A program made the position numbers and the translations under genes. Below, one piece after another: positions 29,977 to 37,722 of a stretch of 64,000 bases of DNA. Each line of letters starts with the position of its first letter. Within the stretch, counting starts at the first letter, position 1. The DNA lies in the NCBI RefSeq assembly GCF_001499995.1, contig NZ_LQIU01000001.1:1-64000 (forward strand), given 5' to 3'. Origin of the DNA: Mycobacterium sp. IS-1496. GTDB taxonomy: Bacteria > Actinomycetota > Actinomycetes > Mycobacteriales > Mycobacteriaceae. Under the pieces are notes generated by a model that was not told the DNA's origin, searched no databases, and saw only the letters and a list, made by a program, of their open reading frames with translations.

Positions 29977-30759
29977 GTGTCCAGACGAGAAGACGGTCGG
30001 CTCGACGACGAGTTGCGTCCGGTGCGGATCACCCGCGGTTTCACCTCCCATCCCGCCGGTTCGGTGCTGGTCGAGTTCGGCGAGACCCGCGTGATGTGCA
30101 CGGCCAGCGTCACCGAGGGAGTGCCGCGCTGGCGTAAGGGAACGGGGCAGGGCTGGCTCACCGCCGAGTACGCGATGCTGCCCGCCGCCACACACGACCG
30201 CTCCGACCGGGAGTCGGTCAAGGGCCGGGTCGGCGGCCGCACCCAGGAGATCAGCCGGCTGATCGGCCGGTCGCTGCGCGCCTGCATCGACTTGAATGCG
30301 TTGGGGGAGAACACGATAGCGATCGACTGCGACGTCCTGCAGGCCGACGGCGGCACTCGCACCGCGGCGATCACCGGGGCCTATGTGGCGCTGGCCGACG
30401 CGGTCACCTACCTCGCCGCGGCCGACAAACTCTCCGACCCCCGGCCGTTGTCGTGTGCTATCGCGGCGGTCAGTGTGGGCGTCGTGGACGGCCGGGTGCG
30501 GGTGGACCTGCCCTACACGGAGGATTCACGCGCCGAGGTCGATATGAACGTCGTCGCCACCGACACCGGCACGCTGGTCGAGATCCAGGGCACCGGTGAG
30601 GGGGCGACGTTCCCGCGTTCGACGCTGGACAAGCTGCTCGACCTCGCGCTGGCGTCGTGCGAGCAGTTGTTCGTCGTCCAGCAGGAGGCGCTCGCGGCCC
30701 CGTACCCCGGTGTGCTGCCCGAGCCGAAGACGCCGCCGAAGAAAGCGTTCGGAAGCTGA
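29977..30759 (+). CDS. rph: Ribonuclease PH
   Basis: Phosphorolytic 3'-5' exoribonuclease that trims tRNA 3' ends. The 260-residue protein shows [29 protein letters not shown], the phosphate-binding [16 protein letters not shown] and [19 protein letters not shown]. Counterpart of Rv1340. Its stop overlaps the probable CTG start of rdgB. Confidence 0.96.
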   Translation: MSRREDGRLDDELRPVRITRGFTSHPAGSVLVEFGETRVMCTASVTEGVPRWRKGTGQGWLTAEYAMLPAATHDRSDRESVKGRVGGRTQEISRLIGRSLRACIDLNALGENTIAIDCDVLQADGGTRTAAITGAYVALADAVTYLAAADKLSDPRPLSCAIAAVSVGVVDGRVRVDLPYTEDSRAEVDMNVVATDTGTLVEIQGTGEGATFPRSTLDKLLDLALASCEQLFVVQQEALAAPYPGVLPEPKTPPKKAFGS

Positions 30760-31373
30760 CGACCGAACTGCTGGTCGCCAGCCGTAACCGTAAGAAGCTG
30801 GCCGAACTGCGCAGGGTGCTCGACACCGCCGGGGTGTCCGGGCTGACCCTGCTCTCACTCGACGACGTCGCACCCTTCGACGAGGCACCCGAGACCGCGG
30901 CGACGTTCGAGGAGAACGCGCTGGCCAAGGCGCGCGACGCGTTCCGCGCCACCGGCGTCGCCGCCGTCGCCGACGATTCCGGACTCGAGGTGGACGCGCT
31001 CAACGGGATGCCCGGGGTGCTCTCGGCGCGCTGGGCGGGGTTGACCGGGGAGACCGACCACAAAGACGCGGCCAACACCGCGCTGCTGCTCGCCCAACTG
31101 CGCGACGTCCCCGACGATCGGCGGGGCGCGGGGTTCGTCTCGGCGTGCGCGCTGGTGGACGGCACGCAGGAGGTCGTGGTGCGCGGCGTGTGGCGCGGGG
31201 CGATCATTCGGGAGCCGCGCGGGGAGGGTGGATTCGGCTATGACCCGGTGTTCCTGCCCGAGCACTCCGATCGCACGGCCGCGGAGTTGACGCCGGCCGA
31301 GAAGGACGCCGCCAGCCACCGCGGGCGCGCGCTCGCGCAGCTGGTTCCGGCGCTGCGGGCGCTCGGCGACTGA
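30756..31373 (+). CDS. rdgB: dITP/XTP pyrophosphatase (RdgB/HAM1), probable CTG start
   Basis: Hydrolyses non-canonical purine nucleoside triphosphates to keep them out of DNA. The 205-residue protein has the essential N-terminal [14 protein letters not shown], then [27 protein letters not shown] and [11 protein letters not shown]. No ATG, GTG or TTG lies between the rph-coupled region and the essential Ser-x-Asn-x-x-Lys motif. The best start is CTG 30756, overlapping the rph TGA as CTGA. The only normal alternative is a GTG at 30657 deep inside rph, adding 33 unlikely residues. Counterpart of Rv1341. Confidence 0.9.
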   Translation: MTTELLVASRNRKKLAELRRVLDTAGVSGLTLLSLDDVAPFDEAPETAATFEENALAKARDAFRATGVAAVADDSGLEVDALNGMPGVLSARWAGLTGETDHKDAANTALLLAQLRDVPDDRRGAGFVSACALVDGTQEVVVRGVWRGAIIREPRGEGGFGYDPVFLPEHSDRTAAELTPAEKDAASHRGRALAQLVPALRALGD

Positions 31374-31413
31374 CGTCACGTCGTCGCAAGTTTTAGATAG
31401 ACAGCCTAATGGG

Positions 31414-31419
31414 TAGCAT
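31414..31419 (+). promoter_or_regulatory. -10 element TAGCAT before the MFS gene
   Basis: TAGCAT is followed by seven bases and GTG 31427, a leaderless arrangement. Just upstream, TTAG and CTAA (31393-31409) form a short spaced inverted repeat that could be an operator. Confidence 0.45.
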
Positions 31420-31426
31420 GCCCGTC

Positions 31427-33355
31427 GTGGCTCGGCGAGGTGTGCAGACGACAGAGGCGGCAGCGGCGGTGGCCGCGCGGGTGCGCCCGAACGTGCTCAT
31501 CGCCGTTCTCGCGGCGGCCGGCATCAGCGTGTCGTTGATGCAGACGCTGATCATCCCGCTGATCCCGGAACTGCCCGCCCTGTTGGGGACCGGCCCGGAC
31601 AACGCGTCGTGGGCCATCACCGCGACACTGCTCACCGCGGCGGTCGCGACACCGCTGTTCGGTCGGCTCGGCGACATCTACGGCCCCAAACCCGTGCTGA
31701 TGGCGTGTGCGGCGCTGCTCACGGCCGGTTCGGTGATCGCCGCGCTCAGCACCGCACTCATCCCGGTGATCGTCGGCCGAGGTCTGCAGGGATTCGGGAT
31801 GCCGATCATCCCGCTGGGGATCAGCGTGCTGCGCGCGGCCGTACCCGCAGACCGGGTCGGGTCGGCGATGGGCATCATGAGTGCCTCACTCGGGGTGGGC
31901 GGTGCGCTGGGCCTGCCACTGTCGGCGGTGATCGCACAGAACTTCAACTGGCATGTGTTGTTCTGGTTCGCCGCCGGACTCGGCGCGGCGGCCCTGGTCT
32001 GCTTCGCCGTCCTGGTCCCGCCGGTGGGGTCGCGTACCTCGGAACGCGTGGACCTCCTCGGTGCCCTGGGCCTGGCAGGCGGGCTGACCACGCTGCTGCT
32101 GGCGATCTCCAAGGGTCAGACCTGGGGTTGGACCAGCACGACGACGTTGAGCCTGTTCGCCGCCTCACCTGTCATCTTCGCGGTGTTCGCGTGGTGGCAG
32201 CTGCGGGCGTCCGCGCCGATCGTCGACCTGCGCACCACGGTCCGGCGGCCGGTGCTCACCACGAACCTGGCGTCGGTCGGCGTGGGGTTCGGCCTGTTCG
32301 CGCTGTCACTCGTCGCACCGCAGGTGCTGGAACTGCCCACGCAGACCGGGTACGGGCTCGGTCAGTCGATGTTGCACGCGGGTCTGTGGATGGCGCCGGG
32401 CGGGCTGGCGATGATGGTGTCGGCGCCGATCGCCGCCCGGATCGCGGCGGTGACCGGACCCCGGCTCACGCTCGTCGTCGGGTGCGCGATCATCTCGGTG
32501 TCCTACCTGATCGGCCTGCGACTCCTGGACAGCCCCGTCGAGGTGCTGATCCTCAACGTCGCGGTCAGTGTCGGCGTCGGGTTCGCGTTCGCCTCGCTGC
32601 CTGCGCTGATCAACGCGGCCGTTCCGGTGACGGAGACCGCCGCGGCCAACGGCATCAACGCGCTGGCCCGGTCACTGGGCACCTCCGTGTCCAGCGCGGT
32701 GATGGGCGCGGTGCTCGCCGGGATGACCACGTCGTTCGCCGGGCGGGTTCTGCCGTCCCTGGAGGGCTTCCACACCGCCCTGATCATCGCCGCCTGCGCG
32801 GCGGGCGTCGCGGGCCTGATCGCGCTGGCCATTCCGAAGCCGGCCCCGGTGGCAGAGGCGGCGTCCTCCGCACCGGAGCCACCGGTGCGCGATCTCGAGG
32901 CGGTGCTGACGCGGCTGGGCCGGCACTCCGCGCTGGGCACCTACGACGGGGGCATGCCGATGCAGTTCCTCGGGCGGCGGACCTACGTCCTGCTGGCCCA
33001 CCTCGAGCAGGCCGGGCCCGCATCGGTCGAGGAGATCGCCGACGCGCTGGGTGTCGACACCGCGACGGTGGGCAGCGAGGCGTTCGTCATGCTGCGCGAC
33101 GGCCTCGTCGAGCCGGTGGCGCGGGACAGCGCACCCGCCTGGTCGGGGCGCACGCCGCGCTTCGCGTTGACCGCGGGCGGCCGGAATCGGTTGCGGCGGC
33201 AGCGGTCTCACAAACTGGCCGGGCTGCGCCGCGCGGTCGACGGGTGGGACCACGCCGACGTCGAGGCGCTGGTCGGCTATGTGACGCGGCTGACCGACGA
33301 CATCGACGAGGTGCGCCGAGGCGTCCCGCCTGTCACAGGCCGAAGCGCGCCTTGA
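31427..33355 (+). CDS. MFS drug-type exporter with C-terminal winged-helix domain
   Basis: A 642-residue protein. Residues about 20-470 have some 14 hydrophobic segments and the DHA2 motifs GRLGDIYGPKPVLM and GRGLQGFGMPIIPLGIS. After a charged linker, residues about 490-640 look like a MarR-type winged helix (SVEEIADALGVDTATVGSEA as recognition region, then SGRTPRFALTAGGRNRL as wing). A transporter carrying its own DNA-binding-like domain is unusual and suggests self-regulation or a membrane-tethered sensor. Start uncertain: GTG 31427 fits a leaderless promoter; ATG 31409 and 31418 are alternatives. Overlaps the next convergent gene by 23 bases. Confidence 0.82.
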   Translation: MARRGVQTTEAAAAVAARVRPNVLIAVLAAAGISVSLMQTLIIPLIPELPALLGTGPDNASWAITATLLTAAVATPLFGRLGDIYGPKPVLMACAALLTAGSVIAALSTALIPVIVGRGLQGFGMPIIPLGISVLRAAVPADRVGSAMGIMSASLGVGGALGLPLSAVIAQNFNWHVLFWFAAGLGAAALVCFAVLVPPVGSRTSERVDLLGALGLAGGLTTLLLAISKGQTWGWTSTTTLSLFAASPVIFAVFAWWQLRASAPIVDLRTTVRRPVLTTNLASVGVGFGLFALSLVAPQVLELPTQTGYGLGQSMLHAGLWMAPGGLAMMVSAPIAARIAAVTGPRLTLVVGCAIISVSYLIGLRLLDSPVEVLILNVAVSVGVGFAFASLPALINAAVPVTETAAANGINALARSLGTSVSSAVMGAVLAGMTTSFAGRVLPSLEGFHTALIIAACAAGVAGLIALAIPKPAPVAEAASSAPEPPVRDLEAVLTRLGRHSALGTYDGGMPMQFLGRRTYVLLAHLEQAGPASVEEIADALGVDTATVGSEAFVMLRDGLVEPVARDSAPAWSGRTPRFALTAGGRNRLRRQRSHKLAGLRRAVDGWDHADVEALVGYVTRLTDDIDEVRRGVPPVTGRSAP

Positions 33356-33692
33356 GGTTCTTCGTCTGGTAGTGCTCGACGACGATGCCGAGCAGCGGGA
33401 TCGTGCCGGCGAGCAGTACGCCGATGGTTTTGCCGATCGGCCAGCGGACCTTGACCGCGAGGTTGGCGGTGAACAACAGGTACGCGAAGTACACCCAGCC
33501 GTGGATGGGGGCGACCAGCCACAGGAACGGCCAGTCCACCTTGACGATGTACTTGAGCACCATCTCGGCGCACAGGACGATCAACCAGATGCCTGTCGCC
33601 CAGGCCAGGATGCGGTAGTTGCGGACCGCCTTGGCGATGGTCTCGATCGACACCCCGGCGGGCGCGGTGTCCGGCGTCTGCGGTGCGGTCAT
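33333..33692 (-). CDS. DUF3817 family membrane protein (Rv1342c-like)
   Basis: A 119-residue protein with three to four hydrophobic helices after a short Pro-rich N-terminus: ILAWATGIWLIVLCAEMVLKY, LWLVAPIHGWVYFAYLLF and IGVLLAGTIPLLGIVV. His-Gly-Trp-Val-Tyr in the second helix is typical. Function unknown. Its ATG overlaps the lprD stop (ATGA). Second DUF3817 protein of the window. Confidence 0.88.
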   Translation of the reverse strand: MTAPQTPDTAPAGVSIETIAKAVRNYRILAWATGIWLIVLCAEMVLKYIVKVDWPFLWLVAPIHGWVYFAYLLFTANLAVKVRWPIGKTIGVLLAGTIPLLGIVVEHYQTKNLKARFGL

Positions 33693-34069
33693 GGTGTGGT
33701 TCTGCCTTCGTTGTCGGCTTCGGCGAGGTGTGCGAGGTAAGCGTTGTACTCACGCAGTGCGGGGTCGTCGTCGGACGAGGGAGGCGGGGTCGCCGCGGAG
33801 CGTTCGGGCAGCAGATCGGCGGGGATCTCGGTGACCGCGCCGCTCGGATGCGGTGCGGGCGGGGCTTCTTCGTAGCGGACGAACTTGAAGTACGCGTAGA
33901 AGCAGAAGCCGGCGAACATCGGCCACTGCAGGGCGTAGCCGAGGTTCTGCCACGAACCGGAGGTCGACTCCCAGCGGGTCCACTGCCACCACGCCAGCGC
34001 CAGGCAGCCGGCGGCGGCCGCCACGACCAGCAGGATCAGCGCCGGTCTCCTACGCCGTGTAGTGGACAC
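33689..34069 (-). CDS. lprD: Putative lipoprotein LprD
   Basis: A 126-residue protein equal in length to M. tuberculosis LprD. Residues about 8-28 are hydrophobic with a lipobox-like AAAAGC at the end; a second hydrophobic stretch (LQWPMFAGFCFYAYFKFVRY) follows, so it may span the membrane rather than be a classical lipoprotein. The tail is Pro-rich and acidic, ending EYNAYLAHLAEADNEGRTTP. GTG 34069 is leaderless. Function unknown. Confidence 0.88.
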   Translation of the reverse strand: MSTTRRRRPALILLVVAAAAGCLALAWWQWTRWESTSGSWQNLGYALQWPMFAGFCFYAYFKFVRYEEAPPAPHPSGAVTEIPADLLPERSAATPPPSSDDDPALREYNAYLAHLAEADNEGRTTP

Positions 34070-34075
34070 GGCTCC

Positions 34076-34081
34076 ACGGTA
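34076..34081 (-). promoter_or_regulatory. -10 element TACCGT, leaderless start of lprD
   Basis: On the minus strand TACCGT is followed by six bases and GTG 34069. Confidence 0.6.
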
Positions 34082-34168
34082 CCGCGAGGTTCTCGGGGCC
34101 GACGAACTGATCGAGGCGTCACCGAAGCGGTTCGCGACCTCACCGAGTCGTGGGTCTTTTGCGAAAAG

Positions 34169-34201
34169 TGATAGCGCCCGTGCTAGCTGATAGCGCGGGC
34201 G
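34169..34201 (+). repeat. Short direct and inverted repeats upstream of tRNA-Leu
   Basis: TGATAGCGC occurs at 34169-34177 and again at 34188-34196, 19 bases apart. The segment also contains CGCCCG (34175) and CGGGCG (34196) as an inverted pair. Together with flanking bases this fills the 197-base region between lprD and the tRNA; I see no gene in it. Confidence 0.4.
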
Positions 34202-34251
34202 GTATCGACTTTCGGAAAGGCACACCACCCGGACGCCGGCAGCCCGGACGG

Positions 34252-34257
34252 TACGAT
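34252..34257 (+). promoter_or_regulatory. -10 element TACGAT of the tRNA-Leu gene
   Basis: TACGAT ends nine bases before the mature tRNA 5' end, placing transcription start a few bases ahead of it. A good -35 box is not obvious. Confidence 0.5.
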
Positions 34258-34266
34258 GACCACGCT

Positions 34267-34349
34267 GCGGGCGTGGCGAAATGGTATACGCGCCGGCTTT
34301 AGGTGCCGGTGCTCGAAAGAGCGTGTGGGTTCGAGTCCCTCCGCCCGCA
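34267..34349 (+). tRNA. tRNA-Leu (UAG anticodon)
   Basis: An 83-nt type II tRNA. The acceptor GCGGGCG (34267-34273) pairs with CGCCCGC (34342-34348) plus discriminator A. The anticodon stem CCGGC/GCCGG encloses loop TTTAGGT, giving anticodon TAG, which reads CUA and related leucine codons. The long variable arm (TGCTCGAAAGAGCG) and the T-loop GGTTCGAGTCCC are present. CCA is not encoded. The conserved M. tuberculosis-like gene order ends here. Confidence 0.95.
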
Positions 34350-34364
34350 CTCCGTGTCACCGGG

Positions 34365-34382
34365 CCAGGCACCATGGCCTGG
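34365..34382 (+). terminator. Possible hairpin after tRNA-Leu
   Basis: CCAGGC and GCCTGG pair around ACCATG, and flanking GTCACC/GGTGAC can extend the stem with a bulge. There is no T-tract, and it overlaps the start region of the next gene, so it could equally be a leader structure. Confidence 0.35.
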
Positions 34383-34387
34383 TGACC

Positions 34388-34813
34388 ATGCTTCGCCTGC
34401 TCGCCCGAATCCTGCTCGGGGTGGCGCTCGCCTACGCCGGTGTCGGGCATCTGACCTTCGCCCGCACCGACTTCTACGCCCAGGTGCCGCCCTGGCTGCC
34501 GCTGAACGTCGACGTCGTGGTGATCGCCTCGGGTGTGGTGGAGATCGCGCTCGGCGCGGCCCTGATCGTGCTGCACCGGTGGCGGGTGCCGCTCGGCTGG
34601 ATCACCGCCGCGTTCTTCGTGCTGATCTTCCCCGGCAACATCTCCCAGTTCCTCACCCACACCGACGCGTTCGGTCTCGACTCCGACCGCGACCGCGCCG
34701 TCCGGTTGCTCTTCCAGCCCGTCCTCGTGGTGTGGGCGCTGTGGTCGACCGGAGCATGGGCGGCATGGCGTCGACGCAAGGCGGTCGAGGAGCAGTCGCA
34801 TGTCCGGGCGTGA
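34388..34813 (+). CDS. DoxX-like membrane protein
   Basis: A 141-residue protein with four predicted membrane helices: LARILLGVALAYAGVGHL, VDVVVIASGVVEIALGAALIV, LGWITAAFFVLIFPGNISQF and LLFQPVLVVWALWSTGAWAAW. The Gly-His-Leu of helix 1 and the polar Asn in the third are typical of the DoxX/MauE-like superfamily. Function unknown. ATG 34388 chosen; GTG 34382 is two codons upstream. It overlaps the next gene by 14 bases. Confidence 0.78.
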   Translation: MLRLLARILLGVALAYAGVGHLTFARTDFYAQVPPWLPLNVDVVVIASGVVEIALGAALIVLHRWRVPLGWITAAFFVLIFPGNISQFLTHTDAFGLDSDRDRAVRLLFQPVLVVWALWSTGAWAAWRRRKAVEEQSHVRA

Positions 34814-35273
34814 CCGCGACGAGGCCGGCCGGCCCCGCAACAGCCGCCCGCGCGACGCGCTCGGCCGGCCACTGCCGCCCGGCAGCGAGGGCGTCGACCG
34901 CATCCCCGACGATCTGTGCCTGCCGCCGGACGAGACACTCGCCTACGCCCAACGCCTGGTCGACGCCGGGCGTGCGTTCCATGCGCACGAAGTGCTCGAG
35001 GCGGCGTGGAAGAACGGCCCCGACGACGAGCGGTCGCTCTGGCAGGGGCTCGCACAGTTGATGGTCGGCATCACGCACGTCCAGCGCGGTAACCCCGGCG
35101 GGGCCCGCGCGCTGTTGCGCCGGGCCGCGGGACGGCTCGCGGAGGCGCCCGCGCGCTACGGCGTCGACGTGGCCGGTGTCGTTGGTTACGCCGAGGGGTT
35201 GGACCGCGACCTGGATACCGGTCGCGAGATCCCGGCCGACCGGCTCAGGCCCACGCTCGTGCGCGCGGACTGA
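34800..35273 (+). CDS. DUF309 family protein
   Basis: A 157-residue protein with the DUF309 signature FHAHEVLEAAWKNGP, ERSLWQGLAQLMVGITHVQRGN, forming a helical bundle with conserved His, Glu and Trp. Function is unknown; the motif resembles a metal- or ligand-binding four-helix core. The start overlaps the DoxX-like gene, suggesting co-translation. Confidence 0.85.
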   Translation: MSGRDRDEAGRPRNSRPRDALGRPLPPGSEGVDRIPDDLCLPPDETLAYAQRLVDAGRAFHAHEVLEAAWKNGPDDERSLWQGLAQLMVGITHVQRGNPGGARALLRRAAGRLAEAPARYGVDVAGVVGYAEGLDRDLDTGREIPADRLRPTLVRAD

Positions 35274-35284
35274 ATCGACCACCC

Positions 35285-35300
35285 GCTTACGCGGATAAGC
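35285..35300 (+). promoter_or_regulatory. Operator 1 (GCTTACGCGGATAAGC), probable LacI-type site
   Basis: GCTTACGCGGATAAGC lies inside a longer inverted repeat, CCGCTTA-N6-TAAGCGG (35283-35302). It directly abuts a TAGTCT -10-like box at 35303 and ends 18 bases before the MHS transporter start. It matches operator 2 at 37677 in 14 of 16 positions. It is likely bound by the LacI-family regulator encoded at 36649. Confidence 0.7.
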
Positions 35301-35318
35301 GGTAGTCTCCCTCTCGCC

Positions 35319-36644
35319 ATGGAGAGTCAGACATCCGCGCCCGCACCCGCCGATTCGGCGGCCATCCGCAAGGCGATCGCCGGCGCCTCGATCGGTAACG
35401 CCGTCGAATGGTTCGACTTCGCGATCTACGGCTTCCTCGCGACATTCATCGCCGCCGAGTTCTTCCCGGCGGGCAACGACACCGCCGCGCTGCTGAGCAC
35501 GTTCGCGATCTTCGCGGCGGCCTTCTTCATGCGGCCTCTCGGCGGTTTCGTGTTCGGCCCGCTCGGTGACCGCATCGGCCGCCAGCGGGTGCTCGCGGTG
35601 GTGATCCTGCTGATGTCGGCGGCCACGCTCGGCATCGGCCTGCTGCCGACCTACGCGAGCATCGGTGTGGCCGCGCCGCTGCTGCTGTTGTTCCTGAGGT
35701 GCCTGCAGGGATTCTCCGCCGGCGGTGAATACGGCGGCGGCGCAGTGTATCTCGCTGAATACGCGCGAGACCGCAGCCGCGGTCTGACGGTGACGTTCAT
35801 CGCCTGGTCCGGCGTCGTCGGCTTCCTGCTCGGGTCGGTGACGGTCACCGTGCTGCAGGCGCTGCTGCCCGCCGCGGCGATGGAGAGCTACGGCTGGCGC
35901 ATCCCGTTCCTTCTCGCCGCGCCGCTGGGACTGGTCGGCCTCTACATCCGGTTGCGCCTGGACGACACGCCGGAGTTCGCGGCGCTGTCGGAGACCGACC
36001 GGGTGGCGTCGTCGCCGCTGCGGGAGGCGGCCACCACCGCATGGCGGCCGATCCTGCAGGTGATCGGGCTGTTCATCGTGTTCAATGTCGGCTACTACGT
36101 GGTGTTCACGTTCCTGCCGACCTACTTCATCAAGACCCTCGAGTTCGGCAAGACCGCGTCGTTCGTCTCGATGTCGCTGGCCAGTCTGGTCGCCCTGGTG
36201 CTGATCCTGCCGCTGGCGGCGCTGTCGGACCGCATCGGCAGGCGTCCGCTGCTGATCGGCGGTGCGGTCGCGTTCGTGATCCTGGCCTATCCACTGTTCC
36301 TGCTGCTGAACTCGGGTTCGCTCGCCGCGGCGATCACCGCACACTGCGTGCTGGCGGCCATCGAGTCGATCTACGTGTCGACGGCCGTCACCGCCGGCGT
36401 CGAACTGTTCGCCACCCGGGTGCGCTACAGCGGATTCTCCATCGGCTACAACGTCTCGGTCGCGGCGTTCGGCGGGACGACACCGTACGTCGTCACCTGG
36501 TTGACCGCGACGACCGAGAACAACCTCGCCCCGGCGCTGTACCTGATCGTCGCCGCGGTCGTGTCGCTCGCGACGCTGCTGACGCTGCGCGAGTCGGCCG
36601 GCCGGCCGCTGGCCGCGTCAGCGGTCGCTGACGTGCGACGATGA
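35319..36644 (+). CDS. MFS metabolite/H+ symporter (MHS family)
   Basis: A 441-residue protein with about 12 membrane helices. MHS features: [23 protein letters not shown] at the N-terminus, [44 protein letters not shown] and [13 protein letters not shown]. Family members take up carboxylates, osmolytes or aromatic acids with protons. It has the operator in its promoter, and the LacI gene follows four bases after its stop. It resembles the transporter encoded at 41.4 kb more than that at 40 kb. Confidence 0.9.
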   Translation: MESQTSAPAPADSAAIRKAIAGASIGNAVEWFDFAIYGFLATFIAAEFFPAGNDTAALLSTFAIFAAAFFMRPLGGFVFGPLGDRIGRQRVLAVVILLMSAATLGIGLLPTYASIGVAAPLLLLFLRCLQGFSAGGEYGGGAVYLAEYARDRSRGLTVTFIAWSGVVGFLLGSVTVTVLQALLPAAAMESYGWRIPFLLAAPLGLVGLYIRLRLDDTPEFAALSETDRVASSPLREAATTAWRPILQVIGLFIVFNVGYYVVFTFLPTYFIKTLEFGKTASFVSMSLASLVALVLILPLAALSDRIGRRPLLIGGAVAFVILAYPLFLLLNSGSLAAAITAHCVLAAIESIYVSTAVTAGVELFATRVRYSGFSIGYNVSVAAFGGTTPYVVTWLTATTENNLAPALYLIVAAVVSLATLLTLRESAGRPLAASAVADVRR

Positions 36645-36648
36645 GCCG

Positions 36649-37638
36649 GTGAGCGGTAGGGGAGCGGCGCGGCCCACCAAGGCCGACGTGGCGCGGTTGG
36701 CCAACGTCTCGACGGCCACCGTCAGCTATGTCCTGAACAACGTGGCGAGTCAACGCATCTCGCCGCGCACACGCGACGCGGTGCGCAAGGCCGCCGAGAC
36801 ACTGGGCTACCGGCCGAATCTCGCTGCGCGCAACCTCGCGGTCGGGGGGAGCGGCATCGTGCTGTTCATCGTGCCCCGCATCGCGCTCGGCGAACTGCCG
36901 ATGGAGGTCGGCAGCAGACTCACGACCGCGCTCGCACGCCACGGCATCGTGTTGTCGCTGCAGTTCGAGACCGACGACGACCGCAACGTCGTCGACGCGA
37001 TCAACGACCTGAACCCGGTCGCGGTCACGAGCGTGTTCCCGCTGACCGGGGCGGCGCTCGCGGCCGTCGAGGCCGCGGGCATTCCGCAGATCCACGTCGG
37101 CAGCGCGCAGTTGCGCGCGCTCGGCGACCTGCACCTGTCCATCGGTGAACTGCGGATCGCGCATCTGAAGGAGCGGGGACACCGCCGGCTCGCCTTCGCC
37201 TACTCCGACGTCGACAAGCTCCGCCCGCTCGGCGACTACTGGCTCGCCGGGCTGCGGGTGGGCGCCCGCGAGCACGGGCTGCCCGACCTCGCGGTCGGCA
37301 CGCTCGCGACCGACGGAAGCGACGCCGCCGAGGCCGTGACCGGTTGGGTGGACCAGGGCGTGACGGCGGTCTGCGCGCAGAGCGACGAGACGGCGTTCGT
37401 GGTGCTGCACGGGCTGCGCGAAGCCGGTCTGCGGTGCCCCGCCGACCTGGCCGTCATGGGCGTCGACGCCCGTCCGCTCGGTGCGGTGAGCGGTCCGCCG
37501 CTGACCTCCGTCGGATTCGACGCCAAGGAGATCGTGGACGTCGCCGTCGCGGCGATGATGGCCGAACTCGGCTACCCGATCGAGTACCAGCCCAGCGCCC
37601 GCAACGTCGCCCGGTTGATCCAGCGCGCGTCGACCTGA
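36649..37638 (+). CDS. LacI-family transcriptional regulator
   Basis: A 329-residue repressor-type protein. The N-terminal helix-turn-helix is TKADVARLANVSTATVSYVLNN, followed by the hinge helix (SPRTRDAVRKAAETLGYRPN, AARNLA). The periplasmic-binding-like effector domain covers about 65-329. It likely binds the two operators at 35285 and 37677 and thus controls its own transcript with the transporter, and the P450-kinase pair. Its ligand is unknown; LacI proteins usually sense sugars or nucleosides, but here the regulated enzymes suggest another small molecule. Confidence 0.9.
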   Translation: MSGRGAARPTKADVARLANVSTATVSYVLNNVASQRISPRTRDAVRKAAETLGYRPNLAARNLAVGGSGIVLFIVPRIALGELPMEVGSRLTTALARHGIVLSLQFETDDDRNVVDAINDLNPVAVTSVFPLTGAALAAVEAAGIPQIHVGSAQLRALGDLHLSIGELRIAHLKERGHRRLAFAYSDVDKLRPLGDYWLAGLRVGAREHGLPDLAVGTLATDGSDAAEAVTGWVDQGVTAVCAQSDETAFVVLHGLREAGLRCPADLAVMGVDARPLGAVSGPPLTSVGFDAKEIVDVAVAAMMAELGYPIEYQPSARNVARLIQRAST

Positions 37639-37676
37639 GCGTTACATCCGGAGGCAGAATTGTTGCTTCTGGCCCC

Positions 37677-37692
37677 GCTTACGCGTGTAAGC
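37677..37692 (+). promoter_or_regulatory. Operator 2 (GCTTACGCGTGTAAGC), probable LacI-type site
   Basis: GCTTAC-GCGT-GTAAGC is an inverted repeat with six-base arms. It differs from operator 1 only in two central bases. A TAAGCT -10-like hexamer (37688-37693) overlaps its right arm, so binding would block transcription of the P450 gene. Confidence 0.7.
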
Positions 37693-37722
37693 TCCCTACC
37701 GCGTACAGAGAGGCGGATTTCC

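Noticed and set aside
30657..30755. GTG start for rdgB inside rph
   Set aside because: It adds 33 Arg/Ala-rich residues translated out of frame from rph; the CTGA overlap is more economical, though still unusual.
34267..34349. tRNA-Leu as a proven attachment site
   Set aside because: No integrase gene and no second copy of the tRNA 3' end were seen within the window.
37660..37722. Earlier start for the P450 gene
   Set aside because: The reading passes through the palindromic operator and -10-like box, so it is upstream of the likely transcription start.
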